From Annulohypoxylon bovei var. microspora (taxonomy: Eukaryota > Ascomycota > Sordariomycetes > Xylariales > Hypoxylaceae): DNA of 64,000 nucleotides. The DNA lies in NCBI GenBank assembly GCA_022836615.1, contig MU405272.1:154080-218079 (forward strand), in the 5' to 3' direction. The translations under genes were made by a program, and so were the position numbers. The notes beneath the pieces were generated by a model, which made no database searches, was not told where the DNA came from, and saw nothing but the letters and a program-made list of their open reading frames with translations. How positions within the stretch are numbered: the stretch's first letter is position 1; the number at the start of each line of letters is the position of its first letter. Below are positions 21,387-32,436 of this stretch, piece by piece.

Positions 21387-22178
21387 ATGGAGAGGATCAA
21401 GAAACGGCACAGGTTCTCGGAGTGGGACAAGGATCGAATTCGCCAATGGTTGAAAGATATCCCAACACTTCCACGACGAGCTCCACGAGTTTTTGGCCTG
21501 GCACGACTTTCCACGCTTCTGTCTGTTATACGATCACGATGTGAGCGCGAATCTTTACCAACTCCTTCTCCCTCAGCGGAGGATCGCATAACTCTCGCGA
21601 TACAGCAACGTGTAACGCAACTTCATCTCGAGGAGCTACATGACTTGAGAGCACGTGTCTTGAGAGAGCACCGTGAGTGGCTAATGAGGGCCCCGCGAAC
21701 CCCGGGATTATCTCGTCGTCCTACCATCGATAACGTAGCGAGCGCACTGCGCCGACTCGAATATGGTCGAGCTCTTCGTCTCATTGAACGTCACCTTAAA
21801 GAGGCCGAGAAAGCAGCTATCGCTAACCCCATCGCCGCGATTCCCAACGCAGAGAGTGTCGCGCCAGTCGAGCCGTTCCGCGAAGGCGCGAACTCCAACG
21901 TCTTCATGGGCTACTACGGCCCCGCCAACCCAAATATCTCAGGCCAGTGGGTTCCCGATCAGTTCCTACAGGAATTTTGTAGATTCTGGAACATTGGTAA
22001 CCACACCCATACTGGAGAACTCTACTCATTCGAACAGCTGAGCGCCGATGTCATTGGTGACGCTTACACCGGCTGCATATCCTGTGATCTATTCCGCCGC
22101 CCCGACCTCCCGCCCCCCGTGGATTATGAGGCTCTTACATGCGAACAGTTCGATGAGTTGATCGATGACTTTTACTAG
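21387..22178 (+). CDS. Hypothetical protein, 263 residues
   Basis: Single-exon frame starting at the first ATG after a CT-rich leader. I do not recognise a family. The N-terminal two thirds are very Arg/Leu-rich and helical (EELHDLRARVLREHREWLMR, GRALRLIERHLKEAEKAA). The C-terminal third is different: acidic, with aromatic residues and two cysteines (YTGCISCDLFRRPDLPPP), ending in DELIDDFY. There is no signal peptide or membrane span. Codon use is similar to the neighbours, which argues for a real gene. The bipartite composition could mean a DNA- or protein-binding helix bundle plus an acidic tail, but that is inference only. Confidence 0.6.
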   Translation: MERIKKRHRFSEWDKDRIRQWLKDIPTLPRRAPRVFGLARLSTLLSVIRSRCERESLPTPSPSAEDRITLAIQQRVTQLHLEELHDLRARVLREHREWLMRAPRTPGLSRRPTIDNVASALRRLEYGRALRLIERHLKEAEKAAIANPIAAIPNAESVAPVEPFREGANSNVFMGYYGPANPNISGQWVPDQFLQEFCRFWNIGNHTHTGELYSFEQLSADVIGDAYTGCISCDLFRRPDLPPPVDYEALTCEQFDELIDDFY

Positions 22179-23597
22179 TGATTGAGATTGCTAAACTGCT
22201 TATTATGCTGAGGTTTTCCCCGTGAGGAACCGGGCGTCATCATGGATGCCAGATAGCTTTCTATAGGCACTTGCTCTCACTGCATTAATTGAACTACGGT
22301 GTTCAACATTTGACAATGTCTCTGTGTGTTCTGTGTTAAATTTCTTATTATTCATGATCGTAATGGTATTGACTAGGTACACCTGAAGACTTCATAAGGG
22401 GCTAGATAATTCGGGGGTTGATGACAAAGGAAAAGTAAAATCTTAATCTAGAACTTCTTAGATCTTTACTAGGTACGCATGGACCACCTGGAGTCGACGA
22501 GTTGCCTAGGCAAGTACGAAGGTACGCATTGTCGGTTGCCCTTTTCGTTTAGCTAAGCGAACCAATCATGATGACGATATTGAACTAGTAATGTCATGTG
22601 CCGTGGCTGGTGATCGACTTATGGCCATTCTATTTTATTTTTAGGTGTGGAACTTGAGGAACAGATTTGTGATACGCTTGACAGCAGAACCATCTCATCA
22701 TGATTCCAATTCCCCAGTTCCCTCCAGTTCCTCTTTGAGGCAAAATGCAACGTCAAGCTAACCATTGTTGTGGAGTAGACCGGCGCCTGCCTGCATCATT
22801 CCAATACATATTTATTAAGAATTCCATTTATTCTCCTCATTCAATGACGCATCGCCATGACTTTACTATTACTATTATTTCATATTTCATTTCATATTTC
22901 ATATCTCATCTATTAGGTATTAGGTATTAGTCTCGATTAGTAACGAGACTCTACACGCCCTGACACCTTAAGTCCTTGAAGCCTTATAGACTTTCGGCAC
23001 ATTCTCGACAACCTCGCCAACCTCGTTGGAGTCTTTTCCCTAGAAGATCCACAGTTTCCTGGTCGAGCCGCTGCAATCCCGGACCTGCAGCTAGCCTTCG
23101 GTAGTGCGTGGCCGCCAATGTATTTAATATTACATTGTATTAGGCAGTTCAGTGTGAACGTTTGAACCTTACTACGTTGCTACACCCGTTGCTACACCTA
23201 CCACCGGCATACACGAGAGTGTTATATCGCTACACCCCCGGCATTGTGCGAGATGCTAGGTAGTGGACTCGACAGCACTCGACCAGATTCGGTGAAACCC
23301 TAGTAAGAAAAAGAGGCAAAAGGGCAAAAGGGCAAAAGGGCAAGAAAAAAGAGCAGATTCGGTCACACGACACCGCTGACTCCCACGATCCTCGGCTGAC
23401 AATCCCCAGCGAACCATATCGCAAATCCCACTGATCTGCAATCTCTCTTTTATGCTGAGTCGTTGCACTTACTCGTCCGGTGCATAAGCAATCCAATTGA
23501 GACAACCACCCAGGAGCTACGAATTTACGCCTATTCAAGCCTCTCATCAGTTGGAGTCGACGAGGCTTTTTTTCCTTCTTCTTATCCTTCCTTCAGG
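22179..23597. other. Intergenic with simple repeats and a hairpin
   Basis: 1.4 kb with no gene seen. It holds imperfect TTTCATATTTCAT repeats (about 22878-22910), a tandem ATTAGGT stretch (22912-22930), a 7-bp inverted repeat AGTCTCG/CGAGACT (22929-22950) and three copies of an AAAAGGGC unit (about 23317-23342). Confidence 0.5.
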
Positions 23598-25696
23598 ATG
23601 ACTGTCTCAGAATTGAATTCGTCAGCTCCGGCGGACCCCCCGTTAAGCATTGATGGACAAAATCCAATAAGTCCAATAAGTCCAACAGAGCATGACTCTG
23701 TACACCTTGAGTCTCAGCTTTCGGGAGCTGAAAACAATAATGCGATAGTGCCGAGCCCTGTCACTTCGGACAATCAATGCATGTGTAAGTCAAGTTTGAC
23801 TTTTCTTGTGTTTCTACTACTTATTCCCGTACCTAACTCTTTTTCTTCTTTTTTTTCTGTCCATTCCGCGTCCGCGTTTTTGTGAAGGAGATGTGATCCT
23901 TGATCGGAAACTTTAGATCATGTAGTAGTAGTTCAGGGGTGGCAATGATTAAATTTTGTTTTATTCAAATGTTCACCTATTATTCACACTACAACCTTGA
24001 AGGTATCGCGTATCCAAGTCTCATCTTGGTGTCAAGTGACTTGATTCAATATTTTCGGCTCTCTATTCTCTCTATTTACCTATATATTCGGTTTGTCACG
24101 ATATACTGTACCACCTAATCATTTCTTTTTCAAATTCATATTCATGTTCACGACCGTTTTCTCAAAAGAGTCAGTGCACAACGCCACCGCAGCCTGGGCA
24201 CTTAATATATACTATGGTAACCTAAACTGATGCGGTCCCTAGCGAATCTGCCAACCTTGCCAACCTTACATGGCACCACCCGGAACACCACCACGGCCAG
24301 TCACGTTGATTCCCCGCACCCCACACAAGCACAGGTAGATGACCAGGTAGATCAAGCTATAACACCAACCGAGGCTGGCCCAGTTAGAAGACTCTCTGTC
24401 TCCTCGCCAAAGATGTTGTTCTCAGATTTGTACAAATCAACAAAGTCGCCGCTGTCTAAGCTGCGGCGTCACTCACAGGTTGCACCTGTAGTCCCGGATC
24501 ATGACCCGGATTTTACGAGCCGGGATAAAAGCAAGCAGAAAGATGCTATCAAGCGTTTTCTATCAACTAAAGTACGGAATGACTGGGATTTCAAATGGTC
24601 ACGTCCATCTATAAAGCCAAATTCGAAAGAGGAAGAGACCGGGGCTACAATCAACGCCCGCCAAGATGACTTTGTTGTGGAAGAAATCGATTCAGAAGAT
24701 GATGCTGCCTCGACCTACAGCACAGTATCGGAGGATCTTGTTCGTTTTCGCCCTCGGTCCGAGTGGCTCTCAGATATGCCCGATGATGACGATGATGACC
24801 CGGTGTCACCCTCGGCTTACCGTTTCGACACCCCGGACGCGGTCGGTGCCTCGGTGAAGGCAGAAGTTCTAGCTAAGAGCGCAAAGCGGAGGAGAGCAGT
24901 ACGTTCTGAGATGGCATGGAACGATGGATTGGCCTGTTTCAATGCGCGGCGAGATGCCTGGACGGGTGCGAAGGCAGTTCGCGTTCGTCCTAAAGCACCC
25001 TCTCCGACAGTCACTTCTCCTACTTCTAAGCGCATGTCTTGGTGGCATCTTTCAACTTCGCCATTGCCCTCATCGCCTACAGAGTCAACGGGTGTAGCAT
25101 CACCTCTAAGCCCTAGTGCAACACGTACGTCTGGTGATACAACCGTTGTGGCGTCATCTGATGTAGAATTCAAAGAGGCAAAACCGAAAGAGGATACCTC
25201 TGCTTATCCAGTAGAGACTCTCATCCCCATACCAGAACCTATTCTACCTCCAGCGACCCCAATGCGTGCCTCTATTACTCCGGCTGCATATTCCACTATC
25301 TACGACAAGATTGTGATACAATCTGCAACACCGTCATGTCCCGTCAACTTGAACGACGTGATCCGCGCCTGTGTCACCGGTTGGAAACGAGACGGCGAAT
25401 GGCCCCCTCGAGCGGCTGAACCTCCTCCCGTCGTAGCAGTACGCAGGAAGAAGAAGGAAATCAGCACAGATAGCAAGCCCAATGCAACCAAGAGGATGAG
25501 CTTTAGTTTTTTAGGACGGAGGCAAAGTGTAGCAGGTGATCCTGGTAATCTGGCGGAAAGCACATCACATCCAGATAGACAGGATGCCAATCAAGCTACA
25601 GGAAAGGCGTTTAAAAAGAGCCTCCAACGCGTTTTAGGGCTTGGAAATGAGAGGACGGTAAGCCATACCAGTAACCACGGAACTGTTGCCGGATAA
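23598..25696 (+). CDS. DUF4050 / Gag1-like clamp domain protein
   Basis: Two exons, 23598-23784 and 24243-25696, joined in phase 1 across an unusually long 458-nt intron (GTAAGT donor, CCTAG acceptor); 546 residues. The N-terminus is Ser/Pro-rich and probably disordered. A conserved segment FLSTKVRNDWDFKW occurs at about residues 168-182. The C-terminal half of the domain contains IYDKIVIQS and RACVTGWKRDGEWPPR (about 415-455). This pattern matches the fungal DUF4050 family, later described as a Gag1-like clamp domain. The protein also has acidic runs (DMPDDDDDD) and many SP/TP sites that could be phosphorylated. The biochemical role is not established to my knowledge. The frame upstream of the ATG lacks another ATG. 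Confidence 0.78.
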
Positions 25697-26988
25697 TGGA
25701 CTCGGGCGGGAAGGAAAGAACACGGCGCTTAGGGAGTAAGGTAATTCATCTGCGAAAGGCGAATAGGAAAGGAAGATTGGGTTGGGACAGTTCACGACAA
25801 TTCTCTCTGGGGCTTTCAAGGAGGATGCGAATTCTCGGCATTTAGGCATATACCCAGCATCGCTTTCGGCGTTTTCCACATTACCTACATAGCTTCGATA
25901 CAGCCACCGTCGCGTGGCGCACGCACATACATACTTAGTCGACAGACGCTAGAATGAATTTAATAGGCCGCTGCCTTTTGTTCTCGTTACTTACATCCTA
26001 TTACTAGAATATCTTAATGCTCTGCAGTGTCGTGTGAAAAGGGCGTAGTAGTCATCCAACGTCTTGTTAGCGGCGGGGACTAGCGGACATTATGCTCCGG
26101 GCTTAGCGAGGCGGCGGCATAAACGGGAATAAAGTCGTTAGCGACGTTTCAATGTTGGCTGCTTACATAAGCATGAGTCCCGGGACATCCGGACATGCGA
26201 AGAGGTTGCCCTTCAGGTTTTAAGGTTGTATTTCATACTCTGCTGGGTCGATAGTTTAAATTAGAAACCGGGAACGTTAAATGCGGCGTTGCTAGTTCGG
26301 TTGGGGTTATTTTAAGGGGGAATGGGAATACCAAACCCCCATCGGATTGGATATGTACATCATTAGTTGGTAGGCTAGGCACTGTATCAAACACCAAGCA
26401 CGCAACAATCAATCACCGACACAGACCGAGCCATTGAATCATTGTCACCTTAACCAGGCCTCCTCCGTCTCTAGTATTAAACACGTAGCATAATAGTAGT
26501 AGACAGCAAAGCTGAATAAAACAAAACAAAACAAAACAAAACAAAACATAAAAACGGATTGCGTCGTTCGTCTCTCATTACTAACACCGCGCGTATAGCC
26601 CACGCGACTGAACACCGGCGGTATGCCACGCCATGCATGCTTCCCTTGCAACGTCTGAAAATCAGGGAGTACACCCCCCCCACGGATCCCAGAAAAAACA
26701 AGGGAAAACGGGAAAATAAAAACGCCAGACTGAACACCCGACGTGCTTTTTTGTAGGCCCTTGCCCCCCTTCCATACTCCACTTAGCAGTGCCTAACGAA
26801 AGGCCTGCCTCGTCTCCGGCCGGCTCCGACTCAATTCGATCCGACACCCCGGCCACCGCCCCGGAGCGCCCCGTCCTTTGCAAGATAAGGTATCTAAAAC
26901 AGCGAGCAAGAAGCGAACCGTCCCCTCCCTCCATCCCTTGGTAGCCAAGCAGGGAGAATCAGCGTCAGCCGAAGCTGTCCTCGCAGCC
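25697..26988. other. Intergenic, 3' flanks of convergent genes
   Basis: 1.3 kb between the DUF4050 gene and the convergent Cdc11/Nud1 gene. It contains an AAAAC microsatellite (separate entry). The rest shows no gene; minus-strand frames at 26445-26934 are driven by the simple repeat and look spurious. Confidence 0.5.
26518..26547. repeat. AAAAC microsatellite
   Basis: Six tandem copies of a five-base AAAAC unit in the gap downstream of the Cdc11/Nud1 stop codon. A simple-sequence repeat; no function is evident. Confidence 0.9.
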
Positions 26989-29900
26989 CTACTGCCAGTC
27001 GTCCTCGGCCTCGGCCTCCACCTCCGGACACCCCTCCTCCTTCCCGACGACCCCGGTCTTAACGAGGGCGTCCCAGACCTTGCCGCGCCGCAGCGCGCCC
27101 TGCCCCTTAGTCGAGGCGTCGGCGGGCAGGCCGTCGAGCATCTTAAGCCGGCGGCACTGGTTGAGGACGACGAGCTCGTAGAAGCGGCGGCGCATGCGCG
27201 TGCCCATGTCGGAGCGGCTCGCGAAGCGCTCGTCGCGCGCGGCGTCCGCGTCCGGGAGGTCGAAGCTGTTACCCTCGCCCTCCTTCTCCGCGAGCGCGGC
27301 GTGCGAGGGGCCGTAGAACCCGAGCGTGGCCGGGTTGTCCCGCAGGTCCAGCCTCTGCAGGTGCGGGAACCCGCCTAAGACGTCGGCCACCTGACCCGCG
27401 TCAGAGAGTCTGTTCCCGGCCGCGAGGAGCTTCTTCAGGCGTGGTATGTAGCGCAGGGCCGTGATGTCGTCGATAGCGTTCATGTTGAGGTTGAGGACCC
27501 TCAGATTTGGCATTAGCTGCCCGAGGTCCGGCGGCAGGCCCTGCAGCCCGCAGTTGGCCAGTTCCAGGTACTGCAGGTTCAGGAAGTCGACCAACGGGTT
27601 GAAGGTCCCGAGCAGGTTGCCCGATAGGAAAAGCTTCCGCACCTCATAAGCGGCGTTGATGAAGGACAGGTCTAATGGTTCGTCGCCTCGCTGTTCGCGC
27701 AGCGAGAGGCTGTCGAGACGACGACATCGCGAAAATCCCGTTATCGTGACTAGCTGGTTGCGGTCTATGTGAAGAAGGCGTAACGAAGGGAACGATGCCA
27801 CATCGAAGTCCGTGAGCTCGTTGTTAGAGAGCGTCAGGTACCTAAGGTTGGGGACTAAGACATCCGCGCTTGGGGCGAAATATGATAGGCCGTTATGCCG
27901 CAGGTTAAGGGTGGCTAAGCACGTGAGTTGCTCAACACCCTGTATCGAAGTAATCTGGTTGTTCTCCAAATCTAGCTCAGTCAAGCGCTGTAACTTTGTA
28001 CCATCGAAGTTCACCTCGTCAATAAGGTTACCTCTTGCACGGAGAATCTGCAAGCTATCGTGCATCTTGATACCGTCCAAGCTGCTAATCTGGTTGTTAT
28101 CGGCGCGAAGATTTCGCAGATGGACCAGATCTTTGAAAGCGTGCAAGCTGCTGATCTGATTGTTAGACACATCCACATATTGTAGGTTCATCAAGTGACC
28201 CCATGCCGTCAGCTCGGAAAGATGATTGTTGGTAATGCGCAAGTTGCGGATGGCACTCGGCACGCCGTCAAGGTGTTCGATGAAGTTGTTGGATGCGTTG
28301 AGGGTAACAACATTCGTACAAAACTCATCGAGCATGTGGAGTGTAGTCAAGTGTTTATCATTAATGTCCAGCTCTTGCATGGATTCCCAGTCGGGCTCGA
28401 ATGGCTCGACTTCGGTGATCTTCTCAACAAGGTTCTGGATGGCCTTGGACATAATCTTCTTCGAGCCATCTCCTGTAGCGAGGTAACGATCTCCGACGAC
28501 ATAGCTGACTTCTAATCCGCAGGACTGGTCTGCGTGGTGCATTGTAAAATCGGACAGAGGACTCAACGACAAAGTGCCAACATACTGCCCGATAATTGGT
28601 GTCGCAGAAATTGGCGAGGTTTTCGTTTGCGCCGGTGTGGTTACCACAACGCTCAAGCTTGTGTTCCGCTTGTCTTCATTGTCTGGATACACGAGGCTCG
28701 ATTCCCCGCGAATGCTGAGCTGCCGCTCCGTCGCCGCGTTTTCTCCACTTGCGTCTTCGTCCTGTTCGTCGATTCGGGATACCGGCCTTGGGACAAAATC
28801 CTGGCCTTTCACCGATAAGTTTCTTGCGGAACGACTTCGCGACCGGGAATTTCTAATTGAGCTACTGGAAGATTTTGGTGATTTAGATCGTCGTCCACGT
28901 CTAAGCGAATCGGTGGGGGCCACGTGTTCCACTGGTCCATTCTCTTGACCGCTATTGTCATTATCCGATTGATGAGCAATATCTTGGATGACGGAAGCGA
29001 TCGGAGACGAGAATGAAATCGTGAGGTTCCTTCGTCGCGATGGACTTGATCTTTGCATCCGATCTTCATGGATTGATATTTCGTGTTCAATCTCCTTGTC
29101 ATCTTCTAATGCTGTCTCCATTTTTGCGTATATCTCTTTCATCATGCTTTGAGAATTAATCGACTCGTGTGCCGTGGTAGACGATTTTGCAGACGAAGGG
29201 CTTGCTGGTACCTCTTCTTGAGCCTGGTCGTTGCACTCTGGATTTTGTTTCACGCCCAACTTAAGATTCTGCTTCTCCCGGGCGGTGTCGACCGATAGAT
29301 CCGGAATACTAGCGAATGGGTCCTCGCTATCTTCGGATGGAAGAAAACTTCTGTCCTCCGAGGTAACCTTTAGCTTCTTAACTTTGTACCACACTTTATT
29401 GTCTTTGTCGAATACCATGTTTCCCACTTGATTGCCGATGACAGGTGTAACGAGGTGTGGCTCGATGAGTTTCTTCGAATCTGATCCTCTCGAAGAGGTA
29501 GTATGGACGGATTGTCCAGAAGATCTCGAACCATTCGTAGGGTATTCAACCGCATTCTCGCCAGGTTCAGGACAATCCGGGTTACGCGAGATCCTTACGT
29601 TAGAAAGATCACTAACCACTTCCTGGTCTTCCTGGTCTTCCTGAAATTCATCCCAGGTCTTGTCAGAAAGCATGCTCTGCCGGATGGACTCACTGAGGCT
29701 GTTAGCCTCGTTGATAGCCTCCCTAATGCGTCCCATCGAATGCATCGAATTCGTAATGATTTCACCCAGATCGCTACCCTCTTCGTATCTCTTAAGTCGA
29801 TCGGCAAGCTCCGGGTCTTCCTGGCGGGTTGGGACTCTGGAAAGAGGGGGCCCTTCCCGACTCGGGGGTCGTGAAAATGGTTCCTTCGTGGACTGGAATG

Positions 29901-32436
29901 AACTCTCCTCTCCGCCGTAGACAATCGAACTCTGCTGCTGCTGCTCGGCGGTCTCGGCCTCGGATTCTTCGACACTGCTAAGGTCATTCCTGGGCCGTGC
30001 CTTGTCACGGATCATAGCCATAATTTCCTCTGCAACATCATAGAAGTCCTGGGTTTTCATAGAGGTCCTTCCCGATCCATTACCAGCAAAATCTTGAGCA
30101 CTTATTTCCGACGTGTCATTTTGATGATCTTGGTTATAACTATAGTTGTCAAGTGACTGCCGCGCATGTGCTGCTGATAATTTCTGACCAGGGGTTGGTG
30201 ATCGAGGTCGGAGAATTGGTCTTGTTGCCAAACTGTTTGGGCTAGCAGTTTGTTGCAAGTCCGATTCACCAGAGGCTGGTCGTTTCTTCCCGATAACTGA
30301 TTGCATAGTTCGATGTGAAGATTGCACAGTATCAATCACTACAGATTGATGTTCCAACCCGTATGCAATATCCGATCGGTGAAGTGTCCTTCTCCTCTTC
30401 GGAGTAGGATCTTTAGATGGCGAGGTCCGCGGTCTCTTCCCATCTGAGCCATCCCTCTTTGGTGTTGCCTCAACACCGCCATTGGGCCCGTTCGGGTGCG
30501 AAGAACTCTGGGGCCTCGAGCTATTGGAAACTCTGGATAGGCCCATGCCACGTCGCGGAAGGAAAACGCTGCTCTGTAGTTTATTCCGTCGTCGCTGGAC
30601 GAGGAGAGACTTTCCCTCCGAAGAGAAGTCTTGATCAAGTTGAAACTTGACAAAGTGGCTTGGTGGCAGCGAGTCATCTGCAGGCGTCGTATTCTCCTTG
30701 CTTGTCAATTGCGACTGACAAATAGAGTTCTGGGTGATGTCTTCACTAAACTCGTAACCATCCAGTTCTCCGGCCCCGAAAGTGCTGATGTCGTCGATAT
30801 TGTCAGGATAATCGAAACTAACATTTGCCGCCTTCCTTTGACTAGACTCAGCCGCAAAACCTCTGTTCACGTCGGATTTAGAAGGTGATCCTTGTGCCGG
30901 TAAAGCAGCAGCATCGTCTAATATCGAACGTGAGGGGCTCTCGGTCATCTGGTCCTCAAATTGGCTTATGCGTCGAAGAAGAGTTTGATTGGTGAATGTG
31001 TCATAAGGACCAAACAACTTCAGAGGACTACCGCTTTGACCAGAAGGAGGTTCGAGTCGCTTATCGGGGCTTGGAAACGGCGCACGGGGTATATCGGGCG
31101 ATTCCGAATTACCACGCCAGTCGGCTGACGCAACGCGTTCTAGCCTGACACTTGGGAACTGCTTCGGGGTGCTGGCTTGGAGTGACGATTCCGGAAGCAT
31201 TTCCGACGTATCAAGGTGTAGCGGGGGGCTGAGAGGGCGTCGACGAAAAGATCCTTCTCCCGAGCGTCCACCTCGTTGAACATTCAGGAAGCCGCCATTC
31301 TTAATAAATTCATCAGTGGTATCGATTTTCTGACTGCCGTTGACAGTAGGAACTAGTTCTGGTTCAAGAGGGCTGTTGGGTTCCGAATCTAATATCATCT
31401 GGTTTCTCCTAAGCGTTTCGAGACGCTTTCGCAGCTGTTCCGCTGGAAGTTCAACAGGAGCAAAACTCACTGTTCCATCTTTGTTGTGGCGCGATATTAG
31501 GATCGGACTCAGGTCCTCATTTTTAATCACGCTTTGCCCACTAACTTTACGCGACTCGTCAAAACCGTCGTTGGTGTTGGGAGGAATGATGGACTGCTCG
31601 CTAGGTCCATTTGTCCCTTCATCCTGTCTATCATAACTCTCGTCCAACATGGACTGGCCGAATCTGCTGGACTCTTGGGTATCCTCTTCCGTCTTTCGAA
31701 ATATCACCTTCTTAGGAGGCGGAGGGGACTGCCGAATTTGAGAGTCGTTGGCAAATTCTTCGAAGCTTTCCTCTACGTGAGCTTGATGCTGCTTGTGTCT
31801 TGAATAGGGAGGAGGACTCGAGGGTAGTGTCATATCGTTGACACCATTCTCTTCATTCGCCATAGTCTCGTCTCCGGTAGATTCTTCGGCAATCAGTGGT
31901 CGAAAAATGTTTTCCAGACCTGTTCCTGCTGAGCTAAACAGATCTTTTGATTCCCCATAATTCAGATCCCCATAAACTAATCGTTTCTTCCATTCTGGTA
32001 TACTCTCTCTACCCTTGGAAGGAGAGACACTCTGGGATTTGTTGTGTTGAATAGTATTGTGGACGACAGATTCGGCAGTAGAGGCGGCAGTGGAGGCAGA
32101 TATCGACCGACTCAGATAACGTCGTCCTCTTGGCGAGCCCTTAGTCTCTTGTGAAGATTTTGAAGAACCACGTTGTGATCCCCGGATGTTAATCTCATTT
32201 GAGCTTCGTTCACTCAAGACATTGATCGCGCTACTATTATGCGCGGGTTGCTGCGGCTTCTTTGCTGAGGCATTCCCAGGATTGTATCTTGGTATGCGAC
32301 TAAGAGGTTCGCGCAGACTTTTGCGATTCGTACTTGCTCGTGTACTCGATAGACCGGACAATTGAGTCTGTGAAGTATCGGATCTGGGTTGGGATACCCA
32401 GTCCTCGGAAAGCGAGTCCAGCCAGGCATGAGCCAT
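26989..32436 (-). CDS. cdc11: Septation network scaffold, Cdc11/Nud1-like LRR protein
   Basis: Intron-free 1815-residue protein. The N-terminus (AWLDSLSEDWVSQPRSD) and the long Ser-rich disordered region with many SP/TP sites are followed by a block of leucine-rich repeats at about residues 1360-1715 (units such as LRITNNHLSEL, LQYVDVSNNQISSL, LRNLRADNNQISSL, LTELDLENNQITSI). This is the layout of Cdc11 (fission yeast) and Nud1 (budding yeast), spindle-pole-body scaffolds of the septation initiation / mitotic exit network. The repeats anchor signalling proteins there, and the N-terminal part is regulated by phosphorylation. It is divergent from the 1085-residue gene. The 3' end (LRR part) is far more GC-rich than the rest. 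The TAG stop is followed in frame by seven codons reading GCEDSFG before a TGA. Confidence 0.88.
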   Translation of the reverse strand: MAHAWLDSLSEDWVSQPRSDTSQTQLSGLSSTRASTNRKSLREPLSRIPRYNPGNASAKKPQQPAHNSSAINVLSERSSNEINIRGSQRGSSKSSQETKGSPRGRRYLSRSISASTAASTAESVVHNTIQHNKSQSVSPSKGRESIPEWKKRLVYGDLNYGESKDLFSSAGTGLENIFRPLIAEESTGDETMANEENGVNDMTLPSSPPPYSRHKQHQAHVEESFEEFANDSQIRQSPPPPKKVIFRKTEEDTQESSRFGQSMLDESYDRQDEGTNGPSEQSIIPPNTNDGFDESRKVSGQSVIKNEDLSPILISRHNKDGTVSFAPVELPAEQLRKRLETLRRNQMILDSEPNSPLEPELVPTVNGSQKIDTTDEFIKNGGFLNVQRGGRSGEGSFRRRPLSPPLHLDTSEMLPESSLQASTPKQFPSVRLERVASADWRGNSESPDIPRAPFPSPDKRLEPPSGQSGSPLKLFGPYDTFTNQTLLRRISQFEDQMTESPSRSILDDAAALPAQGSPSKSDVNRGFAAESSQRKAANVSFDYPDNIDDISTFGAGELDGYEFSEDITQNSICQSQLTSKENTTPADDSLPPSHFVKFQLDQDFSSEGKSLLVQRRRNKLQSSVFLPRRGMGLSRVSNSSRPQSSSHPNGPNGGVEATPKRDGSDGKRPRTSPSKDPTPKRRRTLHRSDIAYGLEHQSVVIDTVQSSHRTMQSVIGKKRPASGESDLQQTASPNSLATRPILRPRSPTPGQKLSAAHARQSLDNYSYNQDHQNDTSEISAQDFAGNGSGRTSMKTQDFYDVAEEIMAMIRDKARPRNDLSSVEESEAETAEQQQQSSIVYGGEESSFQSTKEPFSRPPSREGPPLSRVPTRQEDPELADRLKRYEEGSDLGEIITNSMHSMGRIREAINEANSLSESIRQSMLSDKTWDEFQEDQEDQEVVSDLSNVRISRNPDCPEPGENAVEYPTNGSRSSGQSVHTTSSRGSDSKKLIEPHLVTPVIGNQVGNMVFDKDNKVWYKVKKLKVTSEDRSFLPSEDSEDPFASIPDLSVDTAREKQNLKLGVKQNPECNDQAQEEVPASPSSAKSSTTAHESINSQSMMKEIYAKMETALEDDKEIEHEISIHEDRMQRSSPSRRRNLTISFSSPIASVIQDIAHQSDNDNSGQENGPVEHVAPTDSLRRGRRSKSPKSSSSSIRNSRSRSRSARNLSVKGQDFVPRPVSRIDEQDEDASGENAATERQLSIRGESSLVYPDNEDKRNTSLSVVVTTPAQTKTSPISATPIIGQYVGTLSLSPLSDFTMHHADQSCGLEVSYVVGDRYLATGDGSKKIMSKAIQNLVEKITEVEPFEPDWESMQELDINDKHLTTLHMLDEFCTNVVTLNASNNFIEHLDGVPSAIRNLRITNNHLSELTAWGHLMNLQYVDVSNNQISSLHAFKDLVHLRNLRADNNQISSLDGIKMHDSLQILRARGNLIDEVNFDGTKLQRLTELDLENNQITSIQGVEQLTCLATLNLRHNGLSYFAPSADVLVPNLRYLTLSNNELTDFDVASFPSLRLLHIDRNQLVTITGFSRCRRLDSLSLREQRGDEPLDLSFINAAYEVRKLFLSGNLLGTFNPLVDFLNLQYLELANCGLQGLPPDLGQLMPNLRVLNLNMNAIDDITALRYIPRLKKLLAAGNRLSDAGQVADVLGGFPHLQRLDLRDNPATLGFYGPSHAALAEKEGEGNSFDLPDADAARDERFASRSDMGTRMRRRFYELVVLNQCRRLKMLDGLPADASTKGQGALRRGKVWDALVKTGVVGKEEGCPEVEAEAEDDWQ

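Noticed and set aside
23463..23597. Upstream extension of the DUF4050 frame
   Set aside because: The frame is open upstream, but the only upstream start is non-ATG; the first ATG is 23598.
26477..26934. Minus-strand frames of 90-101 codons
   Set aside because: They run through the AAAAC microsatellite and give Phe/Leu-rich peptides made by the repeat; no splice or start support.
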